Of a DNA stretch of 64,000 nt, positions 27,017 through 36,500 are shown piece after piece. The DNA is taken from NCBI RefSeq assembly GCF_000244915.1, contig NZ_CM001442.1, positions 6,708,012 to 6,772,011 on the forward strand, in the 5' to 3' direction. Both the position numbers and the translations under genes were made by a program. The notes under the pieces were generated by a model, which searched no databases, had not been told where the DNA came from, and was given only the letters and a program-made list of their open reading frames with translations. Position 1 is the stretch's first letter. Each line of letters begins with the position of its first letter. This DNA comes from Bradyrhizobium sp. WSM471. Lineage in GTDB: Bacteria; Pseudomonadota; Alphaproteobacteria; Rhizobiales; Xanthobacteraceae.

Positions 27017-27932
27017 TTGAATCGCATAGAGTATGGAGCCTTTACGGGAGCCCGGAAAACTTTGTCTTACTATGTCCAAAGCGCTTTGAATGGCATCGAT
27101 CCTAGCCAGGTTCTCGGGCTTTGGGAGGTCGATGAAACGACTGCAAGACGTATCGACGTCTCAGATCTCGGCAGATTTTTGGCCCGGCCCGGCACAACCG
27201 CATTGGAAACGCTGCGAAGCAGTTATCCGGGTACAACATTTGACGAGATGGAGCTTGGGCCGGGCGAATACTATCCAGGAATGGCGCGTCCTGTCCTTTG
27301 GGAGAGCCTTGGGCGCAATCCCGATCAGAGCGTCGGGACAATGAGCCGCCGTGCAAGCGCGAGCGGACAGCTTCATGCACTCATCCAACAGCTTGAACAG
27401 ATTTGCCGCGTAGTCCACCCGAAGGACTCAAACTTCCAGGCCTACGGACACGAAATCCGAAATGTGCCTATTCTCGCCTGCACGGAATTGGAATCCCAAT
27501 GGAAGGCCATTCTTGCGGCCCACCGCACGAAAGCTGAGAACACCATGCATTACGTCAAGCTTTGTGCGCCGATGAAATTAGCCGAGTATGCGGTGGAATT
27601 CTTATACTATCCATGGATGCCTGAACGTCGCCCGTTTGAAGGGTAGCAACACGGGACGAAAGATCTGCCATGGTACGGCGCATATAGTTCCGTGAAGCAC
27701 TATCGTGACGACCATTTCTCCCGGGCATCCCTCGATAATGCATTCGACGCGCTGACCGGCTTCTTTGTCATGCTTTGCGCGCAGTACGGTTGGGACTTTG
27801 CGCTTAAGGGCGATGCGGCATCTCGCGCATTCTTCCGATTGAAAGCATCGCCTCAGTGGTCGCTGAAAAGAGTGCTATGTCCCCGCTTTTGTCGGGACAT
27901 TCCGGGAGCGCACATACACGTTTCCGGCGTGA
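27017..27932 (+). pseudogene. YxxVKHxR-motif protein broken by an amber codon and a frameshift
   Basis: The frame starting MNRIEYGAFTGARKTLSYYV meets TAG at 27644-27646 just after PWMPERRPFEG, where a Trp codon would be natural. The same frame then continues with coding character: PWYGAYSSVKHYRDDHFSRA and LDNAFDALTGFFVMLCAQYG. A surplus A in the run at 27866-27869 moves the end into the next frame, which reads KECYVPAFVGTFRERTYTFP and stops at 27932. Joined, these make a protein of about 304 residues. The YxxVKHxR pattern occurs in helical HEPN-like proteins of unknown role. As sequenced it should be non-functional; a sequencing error at both sites is less likely but possible. Confidence 0.65.
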
Positions 27933-28154
27933 CGGCGTCGCGGTTGCCGCGGTCGCCAAAACAAGCCGCAGTTGACGGATTGCCGTCCCGCCCGTTCGAC
28001 GTCCAGCGGCAGGCGGCGCAATCATCGCGATGCGCGCGGGGGACCCTCCCACCGGCAACCGCAAAATTGTGGAACAGCTCGACGGAAGGTCGCGTAAACC
28101 AGTAAACATCGACACACTTGAGACCGGCATTCGAGACGAGACGACGAGTAGGGC

Positions 28155-31100
28155 ATGTTTGAAATAACGCGAGATGATATTGCAGCTCTGAATGATGAAG
28201 ACCTGCGCACGCTGATCGGCAGGCTCTGCGAAGCGGAACTGCGTCGCAGGGGGCTGCCCGTTTCCGCCGTTACCTGGGGCGGCGATCAAACGGCCAAGGA
28301 TGGAGGTCTTGACGTTCGTGTTGCATTGGAACCCGGAACCAGAATCGAAGGCTTTGTCCCGAGGGCCGCCACCGGCTTCCAGGTCAAGAAGCCGGATATG
28401 CCTGCGGCGGAAATCACAAAGGAGATGAAGCCCAAGGGTCTGCTTCGACCAGTGATCGAAGAATTGGCGGCGGCTTCCGGCTCCTACATCATCATCAGCT
28501 CTAACGGTTCGATATCCGATTCCGCACTGACCAGCAGGCGCAATTCCATGGCGGCGGCTGTTGCTGGCAGCGCGGATGCCCCCAAGCTTCATCTTGAGTT
28601 CTATGATCGAAACCGAATTGCGAGCTGGGTGCGCGGCCATGCGGGCCTGATCCCCTGGGTTCGGGCACGGATCGGCAGGGCGTTCCGCGGCTGGCAACCC
28701 TACGGCGGGTGGTCTCTGGTTCCGGCGAATGCCGACCACAGCTATCTGCTCGACGATAAGGCTCGCATCAAGACCGCCCGCAAGGATGATGCCGACGGGT
28801 TGACAGCCGCAGAGGGCATTAACCGCATTCGGGATGCGCTTCGAAGCCCAGGCCAGGTTGTAAGGCTGGTCGGTTTGTCAGGCGTCGGAAAGACCCGGCT
28901 GGCCGAAGCCCTGTTCGATCCAACAATCGGCACAAACGCGCTTGACCAGTCGCTCGCGATATACACCGATACAGGCTTCGAGCCTGACCCACAGCCACGC
29001 GGCCTTGCCTCCGACCTCATCGCGTCGGGCACGCGCGCGATTGTCGTGATCGACAATTGCCCGCCGGAAACCCACCGCCAGGTGGTCGACGTGGCGCGCA
29101 TCCCCGGTTCCACCATCAGCGTGATCACAATCGAATACGATATCAAGGACGACAAGCCAGAAGGTACCGACGTCTTCTCGCTCGAGACGTCGTCGCTACC
29201 TCTCATCGAGAAGCTGGTGCGGGGGCGGTATCCTGACATTTCGCAAATCGATGCTCGCACGATCGCTGAATTCTCTGACGGGAATGCCCGCATCGCGCTT
29301 GCCCTTGCAAGCACCGTCAAGCACAGCGAAACGATTTCCGGTCTGACCAACGTCGATCTGTTCACGCGGCTGTTTCAGCAACGCCACGCGCATGATGCGA
29401 ATCTTCTTCAGATCGCTGAAGCCTGTTCGGTGGTCTATTCCTTCCAAGGGGTCGATTTGGAAGGCAATAACGCCGAGTTGCCGGTGCTTGGCCAATTGAT
29501 CGGAAAGACGGCCCTGGAGGTACATGCAACCGCCGCAGAGTTGGGCCGGCGTAGTCTTCTCCAGCAGCGCCGTGAATGGCGGGCCGTGCTTCCACACGCT
29601 ATCGCGAACCAACTTGCGAAGCGCGCGCTAGAGAATATTCCCTATGCCGCTATCGAGGCCGAAATCGTCAATGGCCGCTCCGAACGCCTGCTTCGCTCGT
29701 TCTCGCGGCGTCTTGGCTATCTGGATGACAGCAAGCAAGCGCAGGACATCGTGCGGGGCTGGCTTTCGAAAGACGGACGTCTTTCAGACATTTTGAACTT
29801 CGGCGAGCTGGGCCGGGCGATGTTCGAGAACGTCGCGCCGGTCCTGCCCGAAGCGACGCTCGCCGCGTTGGAAAGAGTATTCGGCAACGCCGATCGCTTA
29901 ACGCTCTTACGAGGCGGACACTTCATCCGGTTGCTGCACTCCCTTGCCTATGACCCGCCGCTATTCGAACGTGCCGTCCGGTTGCTCGCCACATTCGCGA
30001 CCGTTCTTGATGAAGGCAGCTTTGATGGAGAAGCTATTCGGGCGGCGACGCCCCTCTTCTATCCCGCATTTTCGGGCACCGTGACGCCACTCCCGCTGCG
30101 TCTGGCCGTCGCGGAGCGGCTCCTCAAGTCCGATAAATCAGTCGAGCAGCATCTCGGAATCCAGGCTCTCGACGCGCTGATGAAGTCGAACAATTTCACC
30201 CCTTATGGACGGTTCGAATTCGGCGCGCGGTCTCGCACCTACGGCTATTATCCAAAGACGGGCTCTGAAGCGGGCCAATGGTTTGAGGATGTGCTGACTT
30301 TCGCGGAACCCTTCGCGCTTGGCGATAGCCCCGTCACAGCCCGCGCGAGGAAAGCGATCGCCGCGCGCTTTCGCGGTCTTTGGACCCATGGAGGTCGCTA
30401 CGATGCCCTCGAACGGATTGCGAAGACAGTCGCTCGGAACGGCTTCTGGCGCGATGGCTGGGTCGCGGCACGACAGACGCACTACTATGACGGCAAGGGT
30501 CTCAAGCCTGAGGCTTTGGATCGGCTTGTGCGGCTGGAACAATTTCTCCGGCCGAAGGAGCTGGTCAACCGCGTGCGCGCGATCCTTCTCGGAGATCGCA
30601 GCGGGCGCCTGACGTTAGACGAACTCGCCGTAAGCGACGACGAGCCGGTCGCACGGGCCTCCGAGCGAGTGAAGCAATCCAATATCGCCGCCGAAGAGCT
30701 GGGCAAGGACGTGGCCATCGACGAGGCTGCGCTTTCCGAATTGCTCCCTGAACTTGTGAGCACTCCGGGAAACCTTCGCGAATTTGGTCGCGGGTTGGCT
30801 CTCGAGGCCATTGAGCCACGCGTTCTCTGGAATCAATTAGTCGGCGCAGTTGCCAAAGCCGAGAACGCCAGTATTCGCGTCCTTCTCGGCTTTCTGAATG
30901 GGCTCGAAGTGCGAGACAATGCTGAAACCCACGCTTTGCTTGATGAGGCGATTGATGACCCGACGCTTGGCCGATGGCTGCCCGCACTCCAGACCGCAGT
31001 GACCATTGACAAGGCGGGGGTTGCGCGGCTGCGGCGTGCACTGAATCTTGGCAAGGCGCCGATCCAGCAGTTCTCCAACCTCGAAAATGGCGGCGTGTGT

Positions 31101-31970
31101 GAACCTATCCCGGGCCCTGCCTTTCGGGACCTTGTCCTTGCGATCGGCGCCAAGCCTGACGGCAACCCCATTGCACTTTCAATTCTGTCCATGCGGCTCC
31201 ACGCGGATGCCACGGCCAAGCGCCAGCCACTGCCAGAAAGCGCTGAAGCGGGACGTCAATTGTTGATTGATCATCGGTTTATAGACCAGAGCAATACCGG
31301 CGACCATGATGATTACAGACTTGGATTGGTGGCTTCAGCCTCCCTCATCGGGCCGGAGGGGGCACCCATCACGCGCAAGATATTGCGTGATATGAAGGAG
31401 GCCGTTGCACGGCACGACATTTCTGCCTGGGAGCAAGACGATCTTATTCGGAGCCTGTTCAAGCGACAGCCGATTGCCGCGTTGGATGAACTCGCCGCAG
31501 GAGACGGAGATGATCGGCAGGCGGGTACGGGTCTTATGCGGGAAACCATGCGTCATCGACAGAATCCGTCGGCCATTGTACCCGACGATGTGCTACTCGG
31601 CTGGTGTGGAGGGGATCCTGGCCTCCGCTATCCCTTTGCTGCAGGGGTTGCACTGCTCTACTCGCGCCCGGACGATCAGTCGCCGCACGCATGGCAACCG
31701 ATCGCGAAATCGTTGCTGACCGGCGCTCCCGATCCCGTCGCCGTGTTTGAGGCGATGAAGGGCCGTCTTTGGCCGACGAGTTTCGATGGCTCACCCGCCT
31801 CGAAATTTGAGCTGCGGATACATCTTCTCGACAAACTCGATATCGGCGATCATCACGGTCTCCGTGCAGCCGTTGACGTGTTTCGTGGAGAACTCGCCCA
31901 GGAGGCGGAGGTGTACCGGCAACGGGAACAAAGAGACGATTTGGCGCGTAGTGCACGCTTCGAAGAATAG
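28155..31970 (+). CDS. Mrr-like nuclease fused to STAND-type NTPase (defence-type, 1271 aa)
   Basis: Residues 1-150 look like a PD-(D/E)XK fold of Mrr type: GGDQTAKDGGLDVRV (Asp near residue 53) and GFQVKKP, a QxK variant of the ExK motif (residues 75-79). A P-loop NTPase follows with VVRLVGLSGVGKTRLAEALF (240-247) and Walker B AIVVIDNCP (about 295-303), then a winged-helix-like stretch and about 800 residues of helical sequence that could sense a target. This layout recalls Avs-type STAND proteins, in which target binding triggers an N-terminal nuclease. The start ATG has a GGG-rich site. The protein at 33525-37556 has the same core layout, so the two are distant paralogues. It converges on the SIR2 gene, with 21 bp between them. 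Confidence 0.75.
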   Translation: MFEITRDDIAALNDEDLRTLIGRLCEAELRRRGLPVSAVTWGGDQTAKDGGLDVRVALEPGTRIEGFVPRAATGFQVKKPDMPAAEITKEMKPKGLLRPVIEELAAASGSYIIISSNGSISDSALTSRRNSMAAAVAGSADAPKLHLEFYDRNRIASWVRGHAGLIPWVRARIGRAFRGWQPYGGWSLVPANADHSYLLDDKARIKTARKDDADGLTAAEGINRIRDALRSPGQVVRLVGLSGVGKTRLAEALFDPTIGTNALDQSLAIYTDTGFEPDPQPRGLASDLIASGTRAIVVIDNCPPETHRQVVDVARIPGSTISVITIEYDIKDDKPEGTDVFSLETSSLPLIEKLVRGRYPDISQIDARTIAEFSDGNARIALALASTVKHSETISGLTNVDLFTRLFQQRHAHDANLLQIAEACSVVYSFQGVDLEGNNAELPVLGQLIGKTALEVHATAAELGRRSLLQQRREWRAVLPHAIANQLAKRALENIPYAAIEAEIVNGRSERLLRSFSRRLGYLDDSKQAQDIVRGWLSKDGRLSDILNFGELGRAMFENVAPVLPEATLAALERVFGNADRLTLLRGGHFIRLLHSLAYDPPLFERAVRLLATFATVLDEGSFDGEAIRAATPLFYPAFSGTVTPLPLRLAVAERLLKSDKSVEQHLGIQALDALMKSNNFTPYGRFEFGARSRTYGYYPKTGSEAGQWFEDVLTFAEPFALGDSPVTARARKAIAARFRGLWTHGGRYDALERIAKTVARNGFWRDGWVAARQTHYYDGKGLKPEALDRLVRLEQFLRPKELVNRVRAILLGDRSGRLTLDELAVSDDEPVARASERVKQSNIAAEELGKDVAIDEAALSELLPELVSTPGNLREFGRGLALEAIEPRVLWNQLVGAVAKAENASIRVLLGFLNGLEVRDNAETHALLDEAIDDPTLGRWLPALQTAVTIDKAGVARLRRALNLGKAPIQQFSNLENGGVCEPIPGPAFRDLVLAIGAKPDGNPIALSILSMRLHADATAKRQPLPESAEAGRQLLIDHRFIDQSNTGDHDDYRLGLVASASLIGPEGAPITRKILRDMKEAVARHDISAWEQDDLIRSLFKRQPIAALDELAAGDGDDRQAGTGLMRETMRHRQNPSAIVPDDVLLGWCGGDPGLRYPFAAGVALLYSRPDDQSPHAWQPIAKSLLTGAPDPVAVFEAMKGRLWPTSFDGSPASKFELRIHLLDKLDIGDHHGLRAAVDVFRGELAQEAEVYRQREQRDDLARSARFEE

Positions 31971-31991
31971 CCGAGTGGCCTGCGTAGCCGC

Positions 31992-33470
31992 CTAACTCGT
32001 TTTCGCGTTAGGCGCCTGCTCGCGAGTTCGTAACTCTTCCACATACGCCAGAAATTGCGTTAACTGACCTTCCGGCAACAGATGCAATTCTGCGGCCCAC
32101 TGCTTGGCCACCAACGCGGGGGCGCCAAGCGCGGCTAAGTCCGGTTGACCGTCCACGACGGGAAGCGATTTGAGCCGCTCTGCCACTCCCTGCGCCGTCC
32201 GCTCTTGATTAGCGCGGGCAAATCCCTTGAGGGCCTCGTCTGCCCGCTCCTTGCCGAGCCGCCGAAGGGTATTGCCGACGCGCCGTTCGAGCAGTTCTTT
32301 CGGAGTTCGCACGATACCCGCACGTTCGTCTAGATATTCGGTCGCAGTGCGTGCGGTGATCGTCACTTGTGAGAAGAGGTGCAATAGAAATGGCGGCACG
32401 TCGCGTGCGTCAGGACTGACGATCTCGATCCGCCGCTCGGGATGGAATTCGAGCCATTCGCGGATGATAAGGTTGATATGTAGGTCGCCGAAGCCATAGC
32501 CGATGCAGACCAGCGTGGTGACAAAATTGAGGTTCTCCCGAAAGTGCTTGAGCATGCTTTTCGGCAGAACTTGCTGACCTCGGGCGTCGAACTTGTATGC
32601 GCCGGCGAGGAGCGTCCGCCGAAGAAATTGCATCACGCCTTGTTCGTCGGGATAACAGATCTCGTTTGCGGCTTTCGCATGCCTACCTGGAAAACCGGGA
32701 ATGTCGTAGAAAAGTCCCTCATTCGCGGCGCGCAGAACGTCGATGACACCCTCCTCGCCCGGAGCGTTGGGCAACAGCTTCAGCAGGTCTTCGCCTTCGT
32801 TGAACGTGAAGACGTCCAGCGCGCCGTGAATCTTGAGAAGGTAGATCCCGGGCTTGAAGGGGTTCGCAAAATACATAGCGTGCTTTTCGAGCTCGCTCTT
32901 GCCGAGAATTTCCGCTTGGATCTCACCGATCGGTTTGCCTGCATGATTACGACGAACAAATGTCTTCCGCGCCGGGCTGAACCCGCTGTGCAGCGGAATG
33001 GAAAGACGCGCTGCAATGGCCTCTATGATGAGGTCATGGTTGAGCGAGAATATCCACAAGGGCGTATTCTCATCGGCCAATGCGCGCAGACCATCATACG
33101 CAGAAAGTTGCCGTGCCAGATACGCTTCGTTGTTGGTGTGCCGATAGTAGAGCATGTGGTAGACCATCTCGACCAACCACACATACAGCCCGTGATACGC
33201 CTGCGCGTGAGCCCGGTGTCGATGCCACTGCGTTTCCAGGTAACCCAAGATCGCCTCGTAGTGCATCTCCGGCCTGCCAAGGCAGGCAATCAAATCATCG
33301 ATCACCTCATCCGGTTGCCCGCCGCCTTGTACACGCCATCCTTCGTTGAACTCGCGCAGCTTGGCAGGCGTTAGCCATCGTTTAAGTTCGTCCGTCAGTT
33401 CCCAGACGAGCGGAAGCCCAGCCTCATAGGAGGCGCCCGCACCGAGGAAGAGACCGGTAAGTGGTTTCAT
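31992..33470 (-). CDS. SIR2-domain protein (putative NADase, 492 aa)
   Basis: The protein opens MKPLTGLFLGAGASYEAGLP; GAGAS (10-14) is the nucleotide-binding motif of SIR2. FSLNHDL (Asn144, Asp146) corresponds to the TxNxD motif, His215 in LLKIHGALDV to the catalytic His, and VCIGYGFGDLHINLIIREWL (324-333) to the conserved C-terminal segment of bacterial SIR2 defence proteins. After this comes a helical region of about 150 residues. Such proteins usually act as NAD-cleaving effectors that shut down infected cells. It starts 54 bp after the STAND protein gene upstream, in the same direction, which suggests co-expression: STAND sensor plus SIR2 effector. That pairing is inference. Confidence 0.78.
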   Translation of the reverse strand: MKPLTGLFLGAGASYEAGLPLVWELTDELKRWLTPAKLREFNEGWRVQGGGQPDEVIDDLIACLGRPEMHYEAILGYLETQWHRHRAHAQAYHGLYVWLVEMVYHMLYYRHTNNEAYLARQLSAYDGLRALADENTPLWIFSLNHDLIIEAIAARLSIPLHSGFSPARKTFVRRNHAGKPIGEIQAEILGKSELEKHAMYFANPFKPGIYLLKIHGALDVFTFNEGEDLLKLLPNAPGEEGVIDVLRAANEGLFYDIPGFPGRHAKAANEICYPDEQGVMQFLRRTLLAGAYKFDARGQQVLPKSMLKHFRENLNFVTTLVCIGYGFGDLHINLIIREWLEFHPERRIEIVSPDARDVPPFLLHLFSQVTITARTATEYLDERAGIVRTPKELLERRVGNTLRRLGKERADEALKGFARANQERTAQGVAERLKSLPVVDGQPDLAALGAPALVAKQWAAELHLLPEGQLTQFLAYVEELRTREQAPNAKTS

Positions 33471-33524
33471 TAACGAGCAACCATTGTCGAATGAGATGCG
33501 CAGGCTAGCTTAGCGGAAGCAAAG

Positions 33525-36500
33525 TCACGCATTCCAATGAGCATCCTGCTCATCGTCGTCGCGCTTTGCGGACTCCACCTGCTTGCGCATTTGGGTGTGC
33601 GCGACCGTCGCCCAGCGCCGCAAAACCCCGATCGGATGCTCGAAAAGCGACCGCAGCGGCTCTTCGTAGAGCGCGAAATATGTTGTCAATGACCCGGACC
33701 AGCCGAAGGTGTGCATATTCTGCATGACGTAGCGCCGCACGTCGTCGCGATCACCGAATTCGTCCAGGAGGCGCATCATCAACGGATGGAAACTTCGTTC
33801 GACCCCCGGCGCACGCGAGTTCAGCACCGGCAGCGTTCGCGCGAGGAACGCAGGTCCACCCTCGGGATTGGCGTGCGCCCACGAAAAAAGGATATCCTCG
33901 GGCACATGCAAAACCGCCGGCTGCTTGGTATCGGCAAAGGAAAAGCCGTCCCCGATTGTGTGTTCTATGCGCCATGCCGTGGCTCGGTCCCGGATAATCG
34001 CGTTGCCGAACACCGGCCACACGATGGAGGAGAAGTTTTTGAACATGATAGGCAGCAACGGCTTGATCATCTTAGCCGCGTCCCCATCCGGGCTAGCCGC
34101 AAGGTAGTTCGCCAGCTTCCCGGCTGCCACGCGGGCATCGGTATCGTCCCGCCCCTTCTTCAAGAGCCAGGCCACCACATGCTCGAAGTGATGCGCGCTC
34201 ATCTGTGAGCCGCGGCGCTTCGGCCGCTTACCGACGTGCTCAACCGCTAACATGATTTGCGGCCGCAATTCCTCAAGCCGTTCGCGGTTGCCGTGAACGA
34301 ACATCCCCATGACATCGAGCGCTACCGAATAGGCCACGCTGTCCATATTCAAAAGCTGGTTGAACAACGGCGCTGCTGCGGGTGCATCGAGCTTGGCGAA
34401 CACACCGCCCATGCCCCAATGCGACATCGCGCTCGGCGGCATCGTGCCCGATTTCAGGCCCACGCATGCCAGCCTGACATCATCTGCCGTAATGCCCAGC
34501 AACAGACACAAGAACGGCAGTGTGGGCGCGAAAATGGTCGAGGCGATAGCCTCGTTCTTATAGGCGGCGACCGCAGCGGGGTGCTGCGCCGCGAGGCCCG
34601 AATAGTACCCGGTGACCAGTCCGTAGTTCCGGTTGCCTTCCGTGGTTGCGGCATAAGCTCGCTTGATCGGCTCTTCCCAAGAAAGGGGGACGTCCGCAAG
34701 CTCGGCGATGGCTTTGCCAAAGGCGACCGACATGCGCTGCTCATCGCGGGACAAAGCGTCGAGCGAGGCCCGCAGCGTCCCCGGCTGCCCAAGCGCCTCC
34801 TTGGCCAAGTCCCGCACGGTGTCGGCCTGGTACTTTTCCCGCTCGTAAAATTCGAGCTTCGCGTCGGCGGGATAATCCCAGGGCATCTCGGTGACAAGCA
34901 GGCGGATGCGGCTCGCAATATCTTGTGGGGAGAGATCGGCGATGAGTTTGCGGACGCGCGCCTCTTCGTCGTCCTTGAGATCCGGCAAGTCGTACTGCAG
35001 CACATCGCCCAGCGCGTTCAGGGCGGCAGGCCAGTACGGATGAACCGCTTGAATCTGGGCAACCCACTTCTCGACGTGATCGATTAAGCCGCCATCCACG
35101 TAGGAGCGAAATTCCTGCGCGATCCCGTTGCGCGCACTGGCACCGAGGCCGTCGTCGCGCAAGCCGATCGCGACCAGCCGATCGACGCAGGCAATCACGT
35201 AGTCCCAGGCGTCCTTCCAGTATTTCGGTTGCCAGGGCACCAGTTGGGGACGGCTGCCATGCGTTTCTGGACCCATGAAGCTCGCATGCGAGTGCGCGCT
35301 GGACGCATCCAACAGCGCGTCGATCACAATAGGCATTTCTTGGGGGTCATCCCTCTGCAACAGCTCATCCAACAGGCGTAGGCGCGACGCGGCCGAGGCA
35401 ACCGTGTTCCCGCCGAATACCGGGAACAATGCCTTGAACTGACCAACGGAGTTGTTGGCCCACTGCTCGTTTTCGGCGACGGCAAGTTTGAGTAGCAACA
35501 GTGCAGCACGCTCGAACGTCGTGTCGATGAAAGCGATCTTTTCAAGCGCACGAACAAGGCCGCGCCGCAGGTCTCCACGAACGCCTACGAGTTCCTGGAC
35601 GGAGAGCGGGTTCAGGATGTGTTCGAGCAGCGTGACGACCGCGTCGGCATCAATCTCCGCCAAGGCGCTGACGACGTCACCAGTCCCTTCCTGGCCAAGT
35701 GCTTCCAGCGAAGCAAATGGGCCATCAAAACGCATCAGGTGGTGCGCGACCTGCGGAGCGACAGCGCCCGTGTTCAAGAGAGCGAGCTGCCATGCGGCGT
35801 TCTGCCGAAGCCGCTCCGGAAGATTTCCAGCGAGGACGCTGTCCCATGTTGCTTGTCCCCATTGACGCCACTGCCGCTCGGCAAGCGCCAGTGCAAGCGG
35901 CTTGGGTTGCAGGCTGACAAGGCGTCCGTGCTGCTGCACCACGCCGCGTCCCTGCAGATCGGTCAGTGCGGCACGGAGATCATCGACGGACCGGCCGCGC
36001 GTAAACGCTGCAGCCTGCGCAAGATCGTTCAACTCGCCGGCGGTGCCGAGAAGCCGGAAGGCGCCCAGGAGCATTCCCGCATCCTTCAGCAATGCAGGGT
36101 CGGTCGGCCTTCGGCCAAGAAGAATCCGATCGATGAGCTCGTCATCCGTAGCGGCCGCGATGGGCATATCGCTGAGCCACGCCTGGCCGAGCAAGGTTGC
36201 CATTTGTGGAAAGCCGCGTGCAAATTTCAGGAGGCGACGATGATCTTCGCTCGGCAGTTCGGGGGCAATCTGCTTGATCATCCCTTCCACGACGGCGTCG
36301 CTCGCCGGCTCGACCATCTGCAGCTCATCGTCACCCTGAACCGACGGGGGGAGGTCGTGGTCGATGGTGATGAGCGACACGCGACTGCCGGAACGCTTCA
36401 CCATGGCAACGAGATCGTGATGGGACTCAAGCGGGCAACGATCAACGACGACGATTGCACGGAAGCCAGAGTCCACAAGGCTCTGCACGATACTTTTGAT

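Noticed and set aside
27804..28739. 311-codon minus-strand frame
   Set aside because: Antisense to the broken YxxVKHxR gene and the start of the STAND gene; Arg/Ser-rich with no motif.
30138..31041. Minus-strand frames inside the STAND gene
   Set aside because: Shadows of a long coding gene with consistent domain motifs on the plus strand.
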